Assembly: GCF_030063285.1 (NCBI RefSeq)
Contig: NZ_JASISU010000002.1
Coordinates: 310,001-374,000, forward strand
DNA from: Pseudarthrobacter sp. PS3-L1
GTDB taxonomy: Bacteria > Actinomycetota > Actinomycetes > Actinomycetales > Micrococcaceae
DNA: 64,000 nucleotides
Direction: 5' to 3'
Position numbers and translations under genes: made by a program. Below are positions 48,401 to 60,216 of this stretch, one piece after another (position 1 is the stretch's first letter; the number at the start of each line of letters is the position of its first letter). Below the pieces are notes generated by a model. That model saw only the letters and a program-made list of their open reading frames with translations, had not been told where the DNA came from and made no database searches.

Positions 48401-48439
48401 CAGCTCAGGCCGCCCCTCGCTGCGGAGTTTGTGTTGCCC
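48376..48439 (+). promoter_or_regulatory. leuA attenuator stem and T-rich tract
   Basis: CCGCGGCGAGG (48376-48386, inside the leader ORF) pairs with CCTCGCTGCGG (48415-48425), one G-U pair, closing a 28-base loop. TTTGTGTTG follows at 48428-48436, close to the TTTTGTGTGT after the leuS terminator. A ribosome stalled at the Leu codons would mask the left arm. Whether the output is termination or masking of the leuA ribosome site cannot be decided from sequence. Confidence 0.55.
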
Positions 48440-48464
48440 GGCCACCTTTCCCTAATGAACCTAG

Positions 48465-50219
<1,755 letters not shown>

Positions 50220-50229
50220 GCGACGTTTC

Positions 50230-50260
50230 GTTGTGCCGTCGGAATGTCCGGCGGCACAAC
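50230..50260 (+). terminator. Hairpin after leuA
   Basis: 13-pair stem with one G-U pair (50230-50242 with 50248-50260), loop AATGT. Only GGTGTTTAA follows, so the T-run is weak. Confidence 0.6.
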
Positions 50261-50321
50261 GGTGTTTAACACGTGAATCGTCAGTGACAAGAGTGCTGGT
50301 TGAAGATGGGAAGATGAACAG

Positions 50322-51074
50322 GTGGCCCAACAGTCTTTCGCTTCCCGGGCATATCGGGACGACGCCGTGGTGCTCCGTACCCACAAATTGGGGGAAGCTG
50401 ACAGGATTATCACGCTCCTGAGCAAGCACCACGGACAAATCCGCGCAGTGGCTAAGGGCGTACGTCGCACGAGCAGCAGGTTCGGGGCCCGGCTTGAGCC
50501 CTTCATGGTGGTTGACCTGCAACTGGTCGCAGGACGCAACCTTGACATCATTACGCAGGCCGAGTCCAAGGGCGCGTATGGCGGAAATATTGCTGCTGAC
50601 TACGGGCGCTATACCGTGGCGGCAGCCATGACCGAAACTGCGGAGAAACTGACGGACGTTGACGGCGAATCAGGGACGTCGCAGTACAACCTCTTGGTGG
50701 GTGCGCTGGCGTCGTTGAGCCGGGGTGACCACACCCCTGAGCTGATCCTCGATTCATATTTGCTCCGTGCACTGGCAACCGGAGGCTGGGCTCCTAGTTT
50801 TACGGCCTGCGCAAGGTGTGGAGTGGTGGGCCCCCACGCGGCTTTCTCCGCGCCACTGGGCGGGATGGTCTGCCACGACTGCCGCCCACCAGGCTCGGCG
50901 GCCCCTGCTCCCGAAACAGTCACCCTGCTGGGGGCGCTCCTGACAGGGAACTGGACGATTGCCGATACCTCGGCAAGCCAGCATCGCCGCGAAGCTGCCG
51001 GCCTGGTTGCCGTCTACCTGCAGTGGCACCTGGAACGGGTGCTGAAATCTCTCAAACACGTGGAGCGGACCTAG
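50322..51074 (+). CDS. recO: DNA repair protein RecO
   Basis: Recombination mediator of 250 residues that loads RecA with RecR. The N-terminal OB fold is visible ([21 protein letters not shown] near residues 13-33, split as [14 protein letters not shown]). A zinc ribbon with two cysteine pairs lies near 162-190 (CARC and CHDC). The usual actinobacterial neighbour uppS begins 2 bases downstream. Confidence 0.94.
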   Translation: MAQQSFASRAYRDDAVVLRTHKLGEADRIITLLSKHHGQIRAVAKGVRRTSSRFGARLEPFMVVDLQLVAGRNLDIITQAESKGAYGGNIAADYGRYTVAAAMTETAEKLTDVDGESGTSQYNLLVGALASLSRGDHTPELILDSYLLRALATGGWAPSFTACARCGVVGPHAAFSAPLGGMVCHDCRPPGSAAPAPETVTLLGALLTGNWTIADTSASQHRREAAGLVAVYLQWHLERVLKSLKHVERT

Positions 51075-51076
51075 AT

Positions 51077-51901
51077 ATGGCGATGGGTAAGAAATCTGGC
51101 AAGGGACGTCTGCGCACTCAACCGCAATTACCGCACCCGCATCCGTCAGGTGCCGTGGCGCCGGTCATCCCGGACGAACTTATTCCCCGCCACGTCGCCA
51201 TCGTCATGGATGGAAATGGCAGGTGGGCAAACCAGCGAGGGCTGCCGAGGATTGAAGGCCACCGTGCCGGCGAGCCAGCCCTCTTGGATGTGGTGGCCGG
51301 AGCCATTGAAATGGGTATCGAATACGTGAGTGTTTATGCCTTTTCCACGGAGAACTGGCGCCGTTCACCGGAGGAAATCAGATTCCTGATGGGATTTAAC
51401 AAGGATGTGCTTCGTCGGCAGCGCAATACCCTAGATGCCTGGGGCGTGCGCATTCGGTGGTCAGGGCGACGCCCCAAGCTGTGGGGCTCGGTGATCCGCG
51501 AGCTGGAGGAGGCTGAGGAGTACACCATCTCCAACAGCACTTGCACGTTGACCATGTGTGTTAACTACGGTGGGCGCGCAGAGATCGCCGATGCTGTCTC
51601 TGCCATTGCCGCGGAGGTTGCTGCCGGTCGGCTCAAGCCCAGTGCCATCACTGAACGCACCATCCAAAAGTATCTTGATGAACCGGATCTTCCGGACGTT
51701 GACCTTTTCCTGCGCAGCAGCGGCGAACAGCGGCTATCAAACTTCATGCTGTGGCAATCTGCCTATGCAGAATTCGTCTTCATGGACGTTCTCTGGCCAG
51801 ATGTGGACAGGCGAACCCTGTGGGAGGCTGTCGAAATCTACGCCCGCCGCGACAGGCGTTACGGCGCAGCTGTTGACGGCGCACCTGCTGGGGGAGCATA
51901 A
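51077..51901 (+). CDS. uppS: Isoprenyl transferase (undecaprenyl/decaprenyl diphosphate synthase)
   Basis: cis-Prenyltransferase of 274 residues making the lipid carrier for cell-wall precursors. The active-site motif [17 protein letters not shown] lies near residues 36-52, [11 protein letters not shown] near 86-96, and the product-site motif [19 protein letters not shown] near 210-228. ATG 51077 is used. Its last 43 bases overlap the end of the opposing hydrolase gene. Confidence 0.94.
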   Translation: MAMGKKSGKGRLRTQPQLPHPHPSGAVAPVIPDELIPRHVAIVMDGNGRWANQRGLPRIEGHRAGEPALLDVVAGAIEMGIEYVSVYAFSTENWRRSPEEIRFLMGFNKDVLRRQRNTLDAWGVRIRWSGRRPKLWGSVIRELEEAEEYTISNSTCTLTMCVNYGGRAEIADAVSAIAAEVAAGRLKPSAITERTIQKYLDEPDLPDVDLFLRSSGEQRLSNFMLWQSAYAEFVFMDVLWPDVDRRTLWEAVEIYARRDRRYGAAVDGAPAGGA

Positions 51902-52902
51902 CCCCCCAACCAGCGCGAGAGTCGGAAGTAGGCTTCTACCCGGACGTCCTCCCTTGACAGGAAGACGTCGTGCAGAGCACCAGAAACCCTTTCAACGGTG
52001 ACGCTCTGCCCCAGTGCCAGCGACCGGGCGGCCATGGTGTTCACATCCAGAACAGCGTCAGCGGTGCGCATGTTCTCCGTCCAGGCCATACCCGTCTGAC
52101 TCGAAGCGGACATCAGGACCAGGACGGGAACATCGATGTCTAGTCCTTTCGCCACCTGGTCCTGTCCAGACAGCACCGCGCTGAGCCAGCCAGCGCGGAC
52201 GGGAAATGCATAGGGGGGCCGGAATGATCTGTCCAAGGTCCACTCCCCGTCGGCCTCATCGCTGATACTGCGCCAGTAGTATCCCCGCTGTGGGAGCTTC
52301 ATCACCGCTTCGGGCCGCAGGTAACTTATCGGGGAGAGCATGGTTCCCAGGACCCTGCGGACCAGGGAACTGCCGTGCATCTCCAGCCATGGGCTGTTCA
52401 GGACCAGCCGGGCTACTCGGCCAGGGTTCCTGCTGAGCCATAGGGTGGCCACAAGGCCTCCGGTGGAGTGGCCCATCAGGGTAACCTCCGTCGGATCGCT
52501 GTCGGAGGCGCCCGTCGAGTCGTTCAGGAGCTGCAATGCCTGATCAATCTCGGCGTCATAGTGCTCAAGGTCGGCGACGTAGCCGTTGGGGCTGTCTGTC
52601 TGGATGCTTCGTCCATGATTATGCAGGTCGAGTGCAAAAAAAGAGTAGCCCGATTCAGCCCAGAAAGTCGCCAGCTCGGTATTAAAAAAGTAGTCACTCC
52701 AGCCGTGAAGGAACAACACTGCCCTCCGGTGCGGAGCGACTGGACCGGCTTCGAGTGCTGCGCCGGACCGCAGTGATCCCGCCGGACCATCTGGGGTAAT
52801 GTGCCGGACAAGCGTGGCCCTCCTGGCCTGTCCGGAGCTGTCACTGACAGTGAAGGCATACGCCTCAAAACCATCGCCGAGTACATCCGCTGTCCATGTC
52901 AT
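51859..52902 (-). CDS. Alpha/beta hydrolase (serine aminopeptidase/lysophospholipase type)
   Basis: 347-residue hydrolase of the S33/Hydrolase_4 group. The oxyanion strand is [13 protein letters not shown] near residues 62-74, the nucleophile elbow [14 protein letters not shown] near 142-155, and catalytic Asp and His are supplied late ([25 protein letters not shown]). The long [21 protein letters not shown] run (split here) is typical of monoglyceride-lipase-like proteins. Substrate unknown. The 3' end overlaps uppS on the other strand. Confidence 0.85.
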   Translation of the reverse strand: MTWTADVLGDGFEAYAFTVSDSSGQARRATLVRHITPDGPAGSLRSGAALEAGPVAPHRRAVLFLHGWSDYFFNTELATFWAESGYSFFALDLHNHGRSIQTDSPNGYVADLEHYDAEIDQALQLLNDSTGASDSDPTEVTLMGHSTGGLVATLWLSRNPGRVARLVLNSPWLEMHGSSLVRRVLGTMLSPISYLRPEAVMKLPQRGYYWRSISDEADGEWTLDRSFRPPYAFPVRAGWLSAVLSGQDQVAKGLDIDVPVLVLMSASSQTGMAWTENMRTADAVLDVNTMAARSLALGQSVTVERVSGALHDVFLSREDVRVEAYFRLSRWLGGYAPPAGAPSTAAP

Positions 52903-53001
52903 TGCCCCAGCGTAGCCAGAATGGACTGTGGTGTCCGCACGCCGTCTGACACGATCTCGTCAGGGTTTGGTGATGGGCCCTGGACACGGAAAAATGGAGG
53001 T

Positions 53002-54075
53002 ATGCGCCTATATCCCACCTTCTTCCGGTTTGCCTTCTCCTGGATGGACGCCGAAAAGGCCCACAAGATCGGCTTTTCCGGCATCCGGCTCGCCCACACC
53101 TCAGGTGCTGGCCGGCTCCTAAAGCGGATCTGCGCGCCGGCGGACATCCTGCAGACTGACGCTCTGGGACTCACTTTTCCCTCTCCTTTTGGACTCGCTG
53201 CCGGATTCGACAAAGAGGGGCACGGCATCGAAGCACTGTCTGAATTGGGCTTTGGCCATATTGAGGTCGGGACAATCACGGGTTTGGCCCAGCCTGGCAA
53301 TGACAAGCCGCGGCTCTTCCGCCTGGTGGAGGATCGTGCCGTGATTAATAGAATGGGCTTCAACAATTCTGGCGCCAGTGCAGTGGCGCCCCGCCTGAAA
53401 GCTGCCAGGGCAGCCCTGCAACGGAAGCACCCGGCAGTCAGGCCCGTCATTGGTGTGAACATCGGGAAGAGCAAGGTAGTGGAACTCGGCGACGCCGTGG
53501 CCGACTACCTTGTCAGTGCCCGCGATCTTGCGCCCGCAGCAGACTATCTTGTGGTCAATGTGAGTTCCCCCAACACTCCTGGCCTGCGCCTCCTGCAGGA
53601 CATAGAGTCACTGCGCCCGCTTCTGACCGAAGTTGGGGCTGCAGCTGATGAGGCGGCTGGCCGGCATGTGCCCCTGTTGGTGAAGATCGCCCCTGACCTG
53701 AGCAACGAAGATATTGACGGCGTCGCAGCACTGGCCCTCGATCTGGGCTTGGACGGCATCATCGCCACCAACACCACCATTTCGCGTTCGGGATTGCGGA
53801 CCGGGGATCAGAAGGTCGAGGAATGTGGCGCTGGTGGCCTTTCGGGAGCTCCGCTGAAGCAACGTTCCCTTGACGTGCTGCACCGGCTCAAGTCGGTCGT
53901 GGGGGATCAACTGACACTCGTTTCCGTCGGGGGCGTCGAAACCGCAAATGACGTCCAACAGCGACTGGATGCCGGTGCCACTCTTGTTCAGGGCTATACG
54001 GCATTCCTCTACGAAGGACCCTTCTGGGCCGCGCGCATCAACCGCCAGCTGGCCCGGAACCGACAGTCGGCGTAG
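53002..54075 (+). CDS. pyrD: Dihydroorotate dehydrogenase, quinone-dependent (class 2)
   Basis: Membrane-associated flavoprotein of 357 residues oxidising dihydroorotate with quinone. The class 2 N-terminal helix is present ([20 protein letters not shown], residues 4-23). FMN loop [14 protein letters not shown] is near 67-80, the catalytic serine segment [14 protein letters not shown] near 187-200, and [10 protein letters not shown] near 256-265. ATG 53002 has GGAGG upstream. It lies far from the main pyr operon, as usual for class 2. Confidence 0.95.
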   Translation: MRLYPTFFRFAFSWMDAEKAHKIGFSGIRLAHTSGAGRLLKRICAPADILQTDALGLTFPSPFGLAAGFDKEGHGIEALSELGFGHIEVGTITGLAQPGNDKPRLFRLVEDRAVINRMGFNNSGASAVAPRLKAARAALQRKHPAVRPVIGVNIGKSKVVELGDAVADYLVSARDLAPAADYLVVNVSSPNTPGLRLLQDIESLRPLLTEVGAAADEAAGRHVPLLVKIAPDLSNEDIDGVAALALDLGLDGIIATNTTISRSGLRTGDQKVEECGAGGLSGAPLKQRSLDVLHRLKSVVGDQLTLVSVGGVETANDVQQRLDAGATLVQGYTAFLYEGPFWAARINRQLARNRQSA

Positions 54076-54118
54076 TCCACTGCGGGAGTGCCGCTGGCTC
54101 CTGCGCTGGGGCCAAAAA

Positions 54119-54150
54119 AATGCCCGGTCGGATCACTCCGACCGGGCATT
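54119..54150 (-). terminator. Terminator between pyrD and the DUF3043 gene
   Basis: Perfect 14-pair stem (54119-54132 with 54137-54150), loop TCAC. A run of seven A at 54114-54120 gives a T-run on the minus strand, so it terminates the DUF3043 gene best; it probably also serves pyrD. Confidence 0.8.
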
Positions 54151-54161
54151 ATGTGAAGGTC

Positions 54162-54749
54162 TCAGTCCGGGTATTCGCGCCGTGCAACTTGCGGCTTGGG
54201 TAGGCGGAGGCGACGGAACTGCAGGGAGCGCATGGAGCCGTACCAGACGGTGCCTCGTTCAACCTCGCCGAAGCGCTCCGTCAGTTTGCGACGAAGGCGG
54301 CGGGACAGCAGGAAAACATCAACGAAGACGGCTACAAACATGAGCCAGAACCCACCCAGGACGTAAATCATCTGGTCGCTGGTACTGGGGATCACCAGGG
54401 AGAACACAACGAAGACCAGAGCACCAAACATGAGGTACTCGCCAAGGCTGAAGCGGGCATCCACAAAGTCACGAACGTAGCGTTTCTGCGGGCCTTTGTC
54501 ACGAAGGGGCAGGAATCGCTCGTCGCCGGTATCAAGTGCTCGCCGCATCTTCTGACGCTGGTCGGCGATGGCTACCTTCTCGGCCGACTTGGAGGCTTTG
54601 CGGTCCTCTGGCACCAGCGGTTTCCGTCGCGCAGCCTCCTGGGCTTTACGGGTGGGCGTGGGGGCACCTTTGCCCACAAAAGTGGTCTCGGCAGCCTGTT
54701 GGTCTACTATCTCCTGCGCCGTAGGCGCTTCCTTTTTACGTCCAAACAC
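54162..54749 (-). CDS. DUF3043 domain-containing membrane protein
   Basis: Actinobacterial protein of 195 residues, function unknown. A charged N-terminal 90 residues (FGRKKEAPTAQEI, RRKPLVPEDRKASKS) lead to two helices (YLMFGALVFVVFSLVIP near 106-122; MIYVLGGFWLMFVAVFVDVFLL near 128-149), then a basic tail. GTG 54749 is taken; an in-frame start at 54923 would overlap the dipeptidase start region. Confidence 0.85.
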   Translation of the reverse strand: MFGRKKEAPTAQEIVDQQAAETTFVGKGAPTPTRKAQEAARRKPLVPEDRKASKSAEKVAIADQRQKMRRALDTGDERFLPLRDKGPQKRYVRDFVDARFSLGEYLMFGALVFVVFSLVIPSTSDQMIYVLGGFWLMFVAVFVDVFLLSRRLRRKLTERFGEVERGTVWYGSMRSLQFRRLRLPKPQVARREYPD

Positions 54750-54913
54750 CCCATCAGAATACCTTGCGCCGAGCCTGCACCTGTCTTTCGGAGACTGCCT
54801 CTGGAAGGGCCGGGACTTCTTTTGCGAAAACCGCCGCCTGACGGTGGAGCCGGACGTGTGCGCTGACAGTCCGGAAGGCAGCCTCACTGCTTGCTGCGGG
54901 TATCGTTTTGCCC

Positions 54914-56401
54914 ATGAGCTCACCTACTTCCGCGCAGACCCCGCGCGGGGACGACCACACAAAGACCCACGACTCCGAGACATCATCGGACACTGCTACT
55001 GATGCGTTACGCGCAGCCGTAGGACAAAGCTTTCCAACCACCGTCGAGAATCTCAAGGGCCTGGTCGCCATTCCAGGCATCGCATGGCCCAGCTTCGATC
55101 CGAAAGAACTGGATCGCAGTGCCGAAGCGGTCGCCGAACTCGTCCGCAATACCGGGATCGACGATGTGCAGATCCTTCGCTGTGACAAGGAAGACGGCAC
55201 ACCTGGCGGACCTGCAGTCGTGGCACGCCGCGTGGCTAAACCCGGCCAGCCCACCATCCTTCTCTATGCGCACCATGATGTGCAGCCCCCCGGTGATGTC
55301 TCCCTATGGGACAGCGAGCCTTTCGTAGCCCAGGAACGCTCTGGCCGGCTGTACGGCCGTGGAGCTGCCGATGACAAAGCGGGGATCATGGCTCATCTAT
55401 CTGCCTACGCCGCCACGGCAAAAGTCCTGGGAGATGATTTCGGCCTTGGTGTGACGTTTTTCTTCGAAGGCGAGGAGGAAGCGGGCTCGCCCACCTTCCG
55501 CCCATTCCTTGAAGCCCACCGTGATCTGCTTCAGGCAGACGTTATTGTGGTGGCCGACTCCAGTAACTGGAAGGTTGGCGTGCCCGCACTGACCACCAGC
55601 CTTCGGGGACTGGTGGACGGCACCATCGAGGTTCAGGTCCTGGACCACGCAGTTCACTCGGGAATGTTCGGTGGCCCGGTTCTGGATGCTCCCACCCTCC
55701 TGTCCCGCCTCATTGCAACCCTGCATGATGAGAATGGGAGCGTCGCCATCAAGGGGCTGCTGTCCCGCGACGAAGTGGCCGTGGATCTCAGCGAGGCCGA
55801 ATACCGTGCCGACGCCTCAGTCCTTGACGGAGTCCGGCTTGCAGGCACCGGAACCATAGCGTCCCGGCTCTGGACCAAACCGGCGTTGTCCATTATTGGA
55901 TTCGATGCTCCCGCTGTGGATGTTGCATCAAATACCCTGCTGCCGCGGGCCAAGGCGAAGTTCAGTCTTCGGCTTGCCCCCGGACAGGACCCTGCTGAGG
56001 CGATGGAGGCAGTTCGACACCATGTGGAAGAGCATGCACCGTTCGGCGCCAGAGTACTCTTCACCCCGGGTGAAAGCGGGGAGCCTTTTCAGACTGATAC
56101 AACATCGGCGGCGGCCACCGCAGCAATGTCAGCTTTGGGGGAGGCCTGGGGTGTGCCAGCCGTCGAGATGGGAATTGGTGGTTCCATTCCCTTTATTGCC
56201 GACCTTACGCAGGTCTACCCTGACGTCCAGATTCTGGTGACAGGCGTGGAAGACCCGGACTCTAGAGCTCACAGCGCAAACGAGTCCCTTCATCTGGCGG
56301 ACTTCCAAAACGCGATCCTGGCCGAGGCGCTCCTGCTTTCCAAGCTGAACGCTGGCGCACTGGAGGGTGGCCACAAGGGTGGCCGCGGAACCCTGGGGTG
56401 A
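54914..56401 (+). CDS. M20 family dipeptidase
   Basis: Zinc exopeptidase of 495 residues. Metal-site motifs are LLYAHHDVQPPGD near residues 116-128 (His and Asp), GRGAADDKAGIMAHL near 147-161 (bridging Asp) and FEGEEEAGSP near 181-190 (catalytic Glu pair). A dimerisation domain follows near 225-370. Predicted cytosolic. ATG 54914 is preferred over TTG 54908; the ribosome site is weak. Divergent from the DUF3043 gene. Confidence 0.92.
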   Translation: MSSPTSAQTPRGDDHTKTHDSETSSDTATDALRAAVGQSFPTTVENLKGLVAIPGIAWPSFDPKELDRSAEAVAELVRNTGIDDVQILRCDKEDGTPGGPAVVARRVAKPGQPTILLYAHHDVQPPGDVSLWDSEPFVAQERSGRLYGRGAADDKAGIMAHLSAYAATAKVLGDDFGLGVTFFFEGEEEAGSPTFRPFLEAHRDLLQADVIVVADSSNWKVGVPALTTSLRGLVDGTIEVQVLDHAVHSGMFGGPVLDAPTLLSRLIATLHDENGSVAIKGLLSRDEVAVDLSEAEYRADASVLDGVRLAGTGTIASRLWTKPALSIIGFDAPAVDVASNTLLPRAKAKFSLRLAPGQDPAEAMEAVRHHVEEHAPFGARVLFTPGESGEPFQTDTTSAAATAAMSALGEAWGVPAVEMGIGGSIPFIADLTQVYPDVQILVTGVEDPDSRAHSANESLHLADFQNAILAEALLLSKLNAGALEGGHKGGRGTLG

Positions 56402-56585
56402 CGTGCCGCCGTCGGCTGTTCCTGCCCACGATGTTCCGGGAACACCGAGACGACGTTCAGGGTTACATCAGGAGTTAGAGCTAGGCGCCTGTGCGTCGTA
56501 GCATGGAGGTATGGCCCCTATCGTATTAGTAGGGGCCGGCGCCGCTAAGCCGGTGCCGCCAGGACCACCCCAGGAAGGTAGGCCA

Positions 56586-56975
56586 ATGAGCACTGTAACT
56601 AATGAGAACAGCACTGAGACCACCAGCGCAGTCACCGATGCGGCCGCAGCCCACGAGGTTGAATTGACCGACGTCGCAGCTGGCAAAGTCCGCAGCCTGC
56701 TCGAACAGGAAGGCCGCACAGATCTTCGCCTCCGGGTAGCTGTCCAGCCGGGTGGCTGTTCGGGCCTTATTTACCAGCTGTACTTCGATGAGAGACTCCT
56801 GGACGGAGACGCCGTACGCAACTACGACGGTGTCGAAGTTGTTGTTGACAAGATGAGCGTTCCGTACCTCACCGGCGCCAGCATCGACTTCGAAGACACC
56901 ATTGCCAAACAGGGTTTCACCATCGACAACCCCAACGCAGGTGGGTCCTGTGCCTGTGGAGATTCCTTCCACTAA
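56586..56975 (+). CDS. erpA: Iron-sulfur cluster carrier, IscA/ErpA type
   Basis: A-type carrier of 129 residues that delivers Fe-S clusters. The three cysteines are present: one in GGCSGLIYQ near residue 58 and two in GGSCACGDSFH near 120-130. The extra N-terminal 25 residues before VELTDVAA are typical of actinobacteria. ATG 56586 follows AGGAAGG. It lies just before the ctaC-ctaD-ctaF operon, and the nearby qcrA Rieske protein is one possible client. The symbol could equally be iscA. Confidence 0.9.
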   Translation: MSTVTNENSTETTSAVTDAAAAHEVELTDVAAGKVRSLLEQEGRTDLRLRVAVQPGGCSGLIYQLYFDERLLDGDAVRNYDGVEVVVDKMSVPYLTGASIDFEDTIAKQGFTIDNPNAGGSCACGDSFH

Positions 56976-57092
56976 GCCGGACTCTTCGCCCGATGCCGGC
57001 ACCGCCCGTGTCCAGCCCGAAAAGAGCTGGAACCCGCGGTGCCGACATGTGGGCGAAACGCCCGGGAGAGCGGTAAGCTCTACACCAAGTAG

Positions 57093-57103
57093 TAAAACTT
57101 TTA
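57093..57103. promoter_or_regulatory. AT-rich palindrome upstream of ctaC
   Basis: TAAAA-C-TTTTA, an island of A/T in a GC-rich 184-base gap, 57 bases before ctaC. It may belong to the ctaC promoter or be an operator. I cannot assign -10 and -35 with confidence. Confidence 0.3.
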
Positions 57104-57159
57104 GTGTGCCCGACGTCCTCACGGTGGCGGGTGACAGCAACAAGTAGGAAGGGCCGTCT

Positions 57160-58032
57160 GTGAGTTCGCAGATCCGTACCGGCACCCGACGCAAAACGAT
57201 TACGACCATCTCCGGATTGGCAGTAGCGGGCGCGTTGGTCTTGACCGGATGTTCGCCAGAGGTAGAGAAGGGGTGGCTGCCCACTGAGCGGGGCACCACC
57301 AATCACACCGACCGGATCATGGACCTCTGGGTCAACTCATGGATCGCTGCCCTTGTGGTCGGCATCATCACCTGGGGATTGATCATTTGGTGCCTGGTTG
57401 CCTACCGTCGCCGTAAGGGCACGAAGGGCTTCCCCAAGCAGACCAGCTTCAACCTCCCGCTTGAGGTGTTCTACCTCACCGTCCCGCTCTTCATGGTCCT
57501 GGTGTTCTTCTACTTCACCGACCGCGACCAGCAGGCCATTGATGACAGGTCCCAGCCAGCCGACGTCGTTGTTGACGTTCGTGGCAAGCAGTGGGCGTGG
57601 GACTTCAACTACAAGTCCGGCGATGTCATCAACCAGGATGTCTATGAGGCTGGGGTCCAGACGAACCTGGATGGCCAGGCCATCGACAAGGAAAAGCTTC
57701 CCACCCTGTACCTTCCGGTGAACAAATCGGTCGAGCTGGAACTGAACTCTCGTGACGTCATTCACTCATTCTGGGTTCCCGCATTCCTGCAGAAGCGAGA
57801 CATGATTCCCGGGAAAACGAACTACATCCGCTTCGAACCGACGAAGGAGGGTACCTACGACGGCAAATGCGCTGAGCTTTGCGGTGAGTACCACTCCGAA
57901 ATGCTCTTCCGGGTCAAAGTTGTCTCCGAGGCTGAATTCCAGTCCCACATGGAGGAACTAAGCCAGGCAGGCAACACCGGTCAACTCGGTGAAGAGTATG
58001 ACCGTAACCCCAACCTGAACGAATCTAAGTAA
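57160..58032 (+). CDS. ctaC: Cytochrome c oxidase subunit II
   Basis: CuA-bearing subunit of the aa3 oxidase, 290 residues, membrane-bound and facing outside. A lipoprotein signal ends at Cys31 (VAGALVLTGC). Two helices follow (IAALVVGIITWGLIIWCLVAY; FYLTVPLFMVLVFFYF). The cupredoxin domain has VIHSFWVPAF near 204-213 and the CuA ligands in CAELCGEYHSEM near 240-251. GTG 57160. 12 bases before ctaD. Confidence 0.96.
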   Translation: MSSQIRTGTRRKTITTISGLAVAGALVLTGCSPEVEKGWLPTERGTTNHTDRIMDLWVNSWIAALVVGIITWGLIIWCLVAYRRRKGTKGFPKQTSFNLPLEVFYLTVPLFMVLVFFYFTDRDQQAIDDRSQPADVVVDVRGKQWAWDFNYKSGDVINQDVYEAGVQTNLDGQAIDKEKLPTLYLPVNKSVELELNSRDVIHSFWVPAFLQKRDMIPGKTNYIRFEPTKEGTYDGKCAELCGEYHSEMLFRVKVVSEAEFQSHMEELSQAGNTGQLGEEYDRNPNLNESK

Positions 58033-58044
58033 GGGGCCGGAGAC

Positions 58045-59769
58045 GTGGCTACGACTTACGCTCAACCTACGGAAACCTACGGGGTTCCCGTAGTACCCCG
58101 GTCCAAGGGCCGCATTGTCGTCAACTGGATTACGTCCACTGACCACAAAACGATTGGGTACATGTACCTGATCGCATCCTTCATCTTCTTCTGCCTGGGC
58201 GGCGTCATGGCCCTCCTGATCAGGGCCGAGCTGTTTGAACCCGGTATGCAGATCCTGCAGACCAAAGAACAGTACAACCAGCTGTTCACCATGCACGGCA
58301 CCGTCATGCTCCTGATGTTCGCAACGCCACTCTTCGCAGGCTTCGCAAACGTCATCATGCCCCTCCAGATTGGTGCACCCGACGTTGCGTTTCCGCGACT
58401 GAACGCACTGGCATTCTGGTTCTTCCTCTTTGGCTCCACCATCGCAGTCTCGGGCTTCATCACGCCACAGGGTGCTGCATCATTCGGCTGGTTTGCCTAT
58501 GCACCACTGTCCAACACCACCTTCAGCCCAGGCATTGGCGGTGACCTGTGGGTCTTCGGCTTGGCGCTCTCGGGCTTTGGAACCATTCTCGGTGCAGTCA
58601 ACTTCATCACCACCGTCATCTGCATGCGTGCCCCGGGAATGACGATGTGGCGTATGCCGATCTTCACGTGGAACATCCTGGTTACGGCCATTCTTGTCCT
58701 GATGGCATTCCCGCCGCTCGCTGCGGCACTGTTTGCACTTGGTGCGGACCGCCGGTTTGGCGCCCACATCTTCGATCCGGAAAATGGCGGAGCAGTCCTC
58801 TGGCAGCACCTCTTCTGGTTCTTCGGCCACCCTGAGGTCTACATCATCGCGCTGCCGTTCTTCGGTATCGTGTCCGAAATCTTCCCTGTCTTCAGCCGGA
58901 AGCCGATCTTCGGCTACAAGGGGCTGGTGTACGCCACCATTTCCATTGCAGCACTCTCCGTGACGGTATGGGCGCACCACATGTACGTCACAGGTTCCGT
59001 GCTTCTGCCGTTCTTCTCGTTCATGACCATGCTGATCGCAGTGCCAACGGGCGTAAAGTTCTTCAACTGGATTGGCACCATGTGGCGGGGATCGCTAACG
59101 TTCGAAACCCCGATGCTGTGGAGCATCGGCTTCCTCATCACGTTCCTTTTCGGTGGACTCACCGGTATTATCCTGGCGTCACCTCCGCTTGACTTCCACG
59201 TATCGGACTCCTACTTTGTGGTTGCTCACTTCCACTACGTTGTGTTCGGAACAGTTGTATTCGCAATGTTCGCTGGCTTCTACTTCTGGTGGCCCAAGTT
59301 CACCGGCAAGATGCTTAATGAACGTCTGGGCAAGATCCACTTCTGGCTCCTGTTCCTCGGGTTCCACGGCACATTCCTGATCCAGCACTGGCTCGGAGTC
59401 GAGGGCATGCCTCGCCGGTACGCGGATTACCTGGTGGAAGACAACTTCACGTGGATGAACCAGTTCTCCACAGTCTCCTCATTTGTCCTGGGAGCTTCAC
59501 TGATTCCGTTCTTCTGGAATGTCTACGTGACCTGGCGTAGTGGAGAAAAGGTCACCGTTGATGATCCGTGGGGCTTCGGTGCATCCCTTGAATGGGCCAC
59601 ATCGTGCCCGCCGCCGCGCCACAACTTCACGTCCCTTCCCCGCATTCGCTCGGAACGTCCGGCGCTCGACCTGCACCACCCGGAACTTGCGCAGCAGCAC
59701 ACCGTTCAGTCCCCGGACCCGCTTTCCAGCGTCCTGGGTAACGCCGACCAGAAGGACACCGCCAAGTGA
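58045..59769 (+). CDS. ctaD: Cytochrome c oxidase subunit I
   Basis: Catalytic subunit of 574 residues with about 12 helices, heme a, heme a3 and CuB. The CuB/proton-channel motif [15 protein letters not shown] lies near residues 253-267, with CuB histidines in VWAHHMYV near 309-316. Heme ligands are in [12 protein letters not shown] near 391-402 and an early MHGTVM near 92-97. GTG 58045. The C-terminal tail beyond the last helix is about 50 residues. Overlaps ctaF by 4 bases. Confidence 0.97.
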   Translation: MATTYAQPTETYGVPVVPRSKGRIVVNWITSTDHKTIGYMYLIASFIFFCLGGVMALLIRAELFEPGMQILQTKEQYNQLFTMHGTVMLLMFATPLFAGFANVIMPLQIGAPDVAFPRLNALAFWFFLFGSTIAVSGFITPQGAASFGWFAYAPLSNTTFSPGIGGDLWVFGLALSGFGTILGAVNFITTVICMRAPGMTMWRMPIFTWNILVTAILVLMAFPPLAAALFALGADRRFGAHIFDPENGGAVLWQHLFWFFGHPEVYIIALPFFGIVSEIFPVFSRKPIFGYKGLVYATISIAALSVTVWAHHMYVTGSVLLPFFSFMTMLIAVPTGVKFFNWIGTMWRGSLTFETPMLWSIGFLITFLFGGLTGIILASPPLDFHVSDSYFVVAHFHYVVFGTVVFAMFAGFYFWWPKFTGKMLNERLGKIHFWLLFLGFHGTFLIQHWLGVEGMPRRYADYLVEDNFTWMNQFSTVSSFVLGASLIPFFWNVYVTWRSGEKVTVDDPWGFGASLEWATSCPPPRHNFTSLPRIRSERPALDLHHPELAQQHTVQSPDPLSSVLGNADQKDTAK

Positions 59770-60167
59770 AAGTTGAATCACGGATATTTACCGTTGGCGT
59801 CTTCTTCTTCGTTCCCGTTGCACTCATCTACGGATACCTGACCAACTGGAACGAATGGGTTGGCACCTTGGGCATCCTCCTTGTGGGTGGGCTGTCAGGA
59901 ATGATTGGCGGCTACCTCAGCTTCACGGCCAAGCGCATTGGTATGCGGCCTGAGGACCGTAATGATGCGGAAGTCCATGAAGGTTCAGGCGAACAGGGTC
60001 ACTTCAGTCCCTGGAGCTGGTGGCCCCTGGTGCTCGGTCTCTCAGCAGCCACAGGTTTCCTCGGAATGGCAGTTGGCTTCTGGATCGTTTTCATAGCCGG
60101 TGGCATGGCCGTAGTAGCCCTTGTTGGTTGGGTTTACGAGTACAGCCGCGGAGACCACGCACACTAG
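59766..60167 (+). CDS. ctaF: Cytochrome c oxidase subunit IV, actinobacterial type
   Basis: Small membrane subunit of 133 residues with four helices ([77 protein letters not shown]). This is the actinobacteria-specific subunit IV. It has GTG 59766 inside the ctaD stop. A strong terminator follows, closing the operon. Confidence 0.94.
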   Translation: MKVESRIFTVGVFFFVPVALIYGYLTNWNEWVGTLGILLVGGLSGMIGGYLSFTAKRIGMRPEDRNDAEVHEGSGEQGHFSPWSWWPLVLGLSAATGFLGMAVGFWIVFIAGGMAVVALVGWVYEYSRGDHAH

Positions 60168-60180
60168 GTCAACCAAAATG

Positions 60181-60216
60181 GCGGACAACACCCACGAGGG
60201 TGTTGTCCGCTTTTTT
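60181..60216 (+). terminator. Terminator of the cta operon
   Basis: GCGGACAACACCC (60181-60193) pairs perfectly with 60198-60210, loop ACGA, then six T. A textbook intrinsic terminator. Confidence 0.92.
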
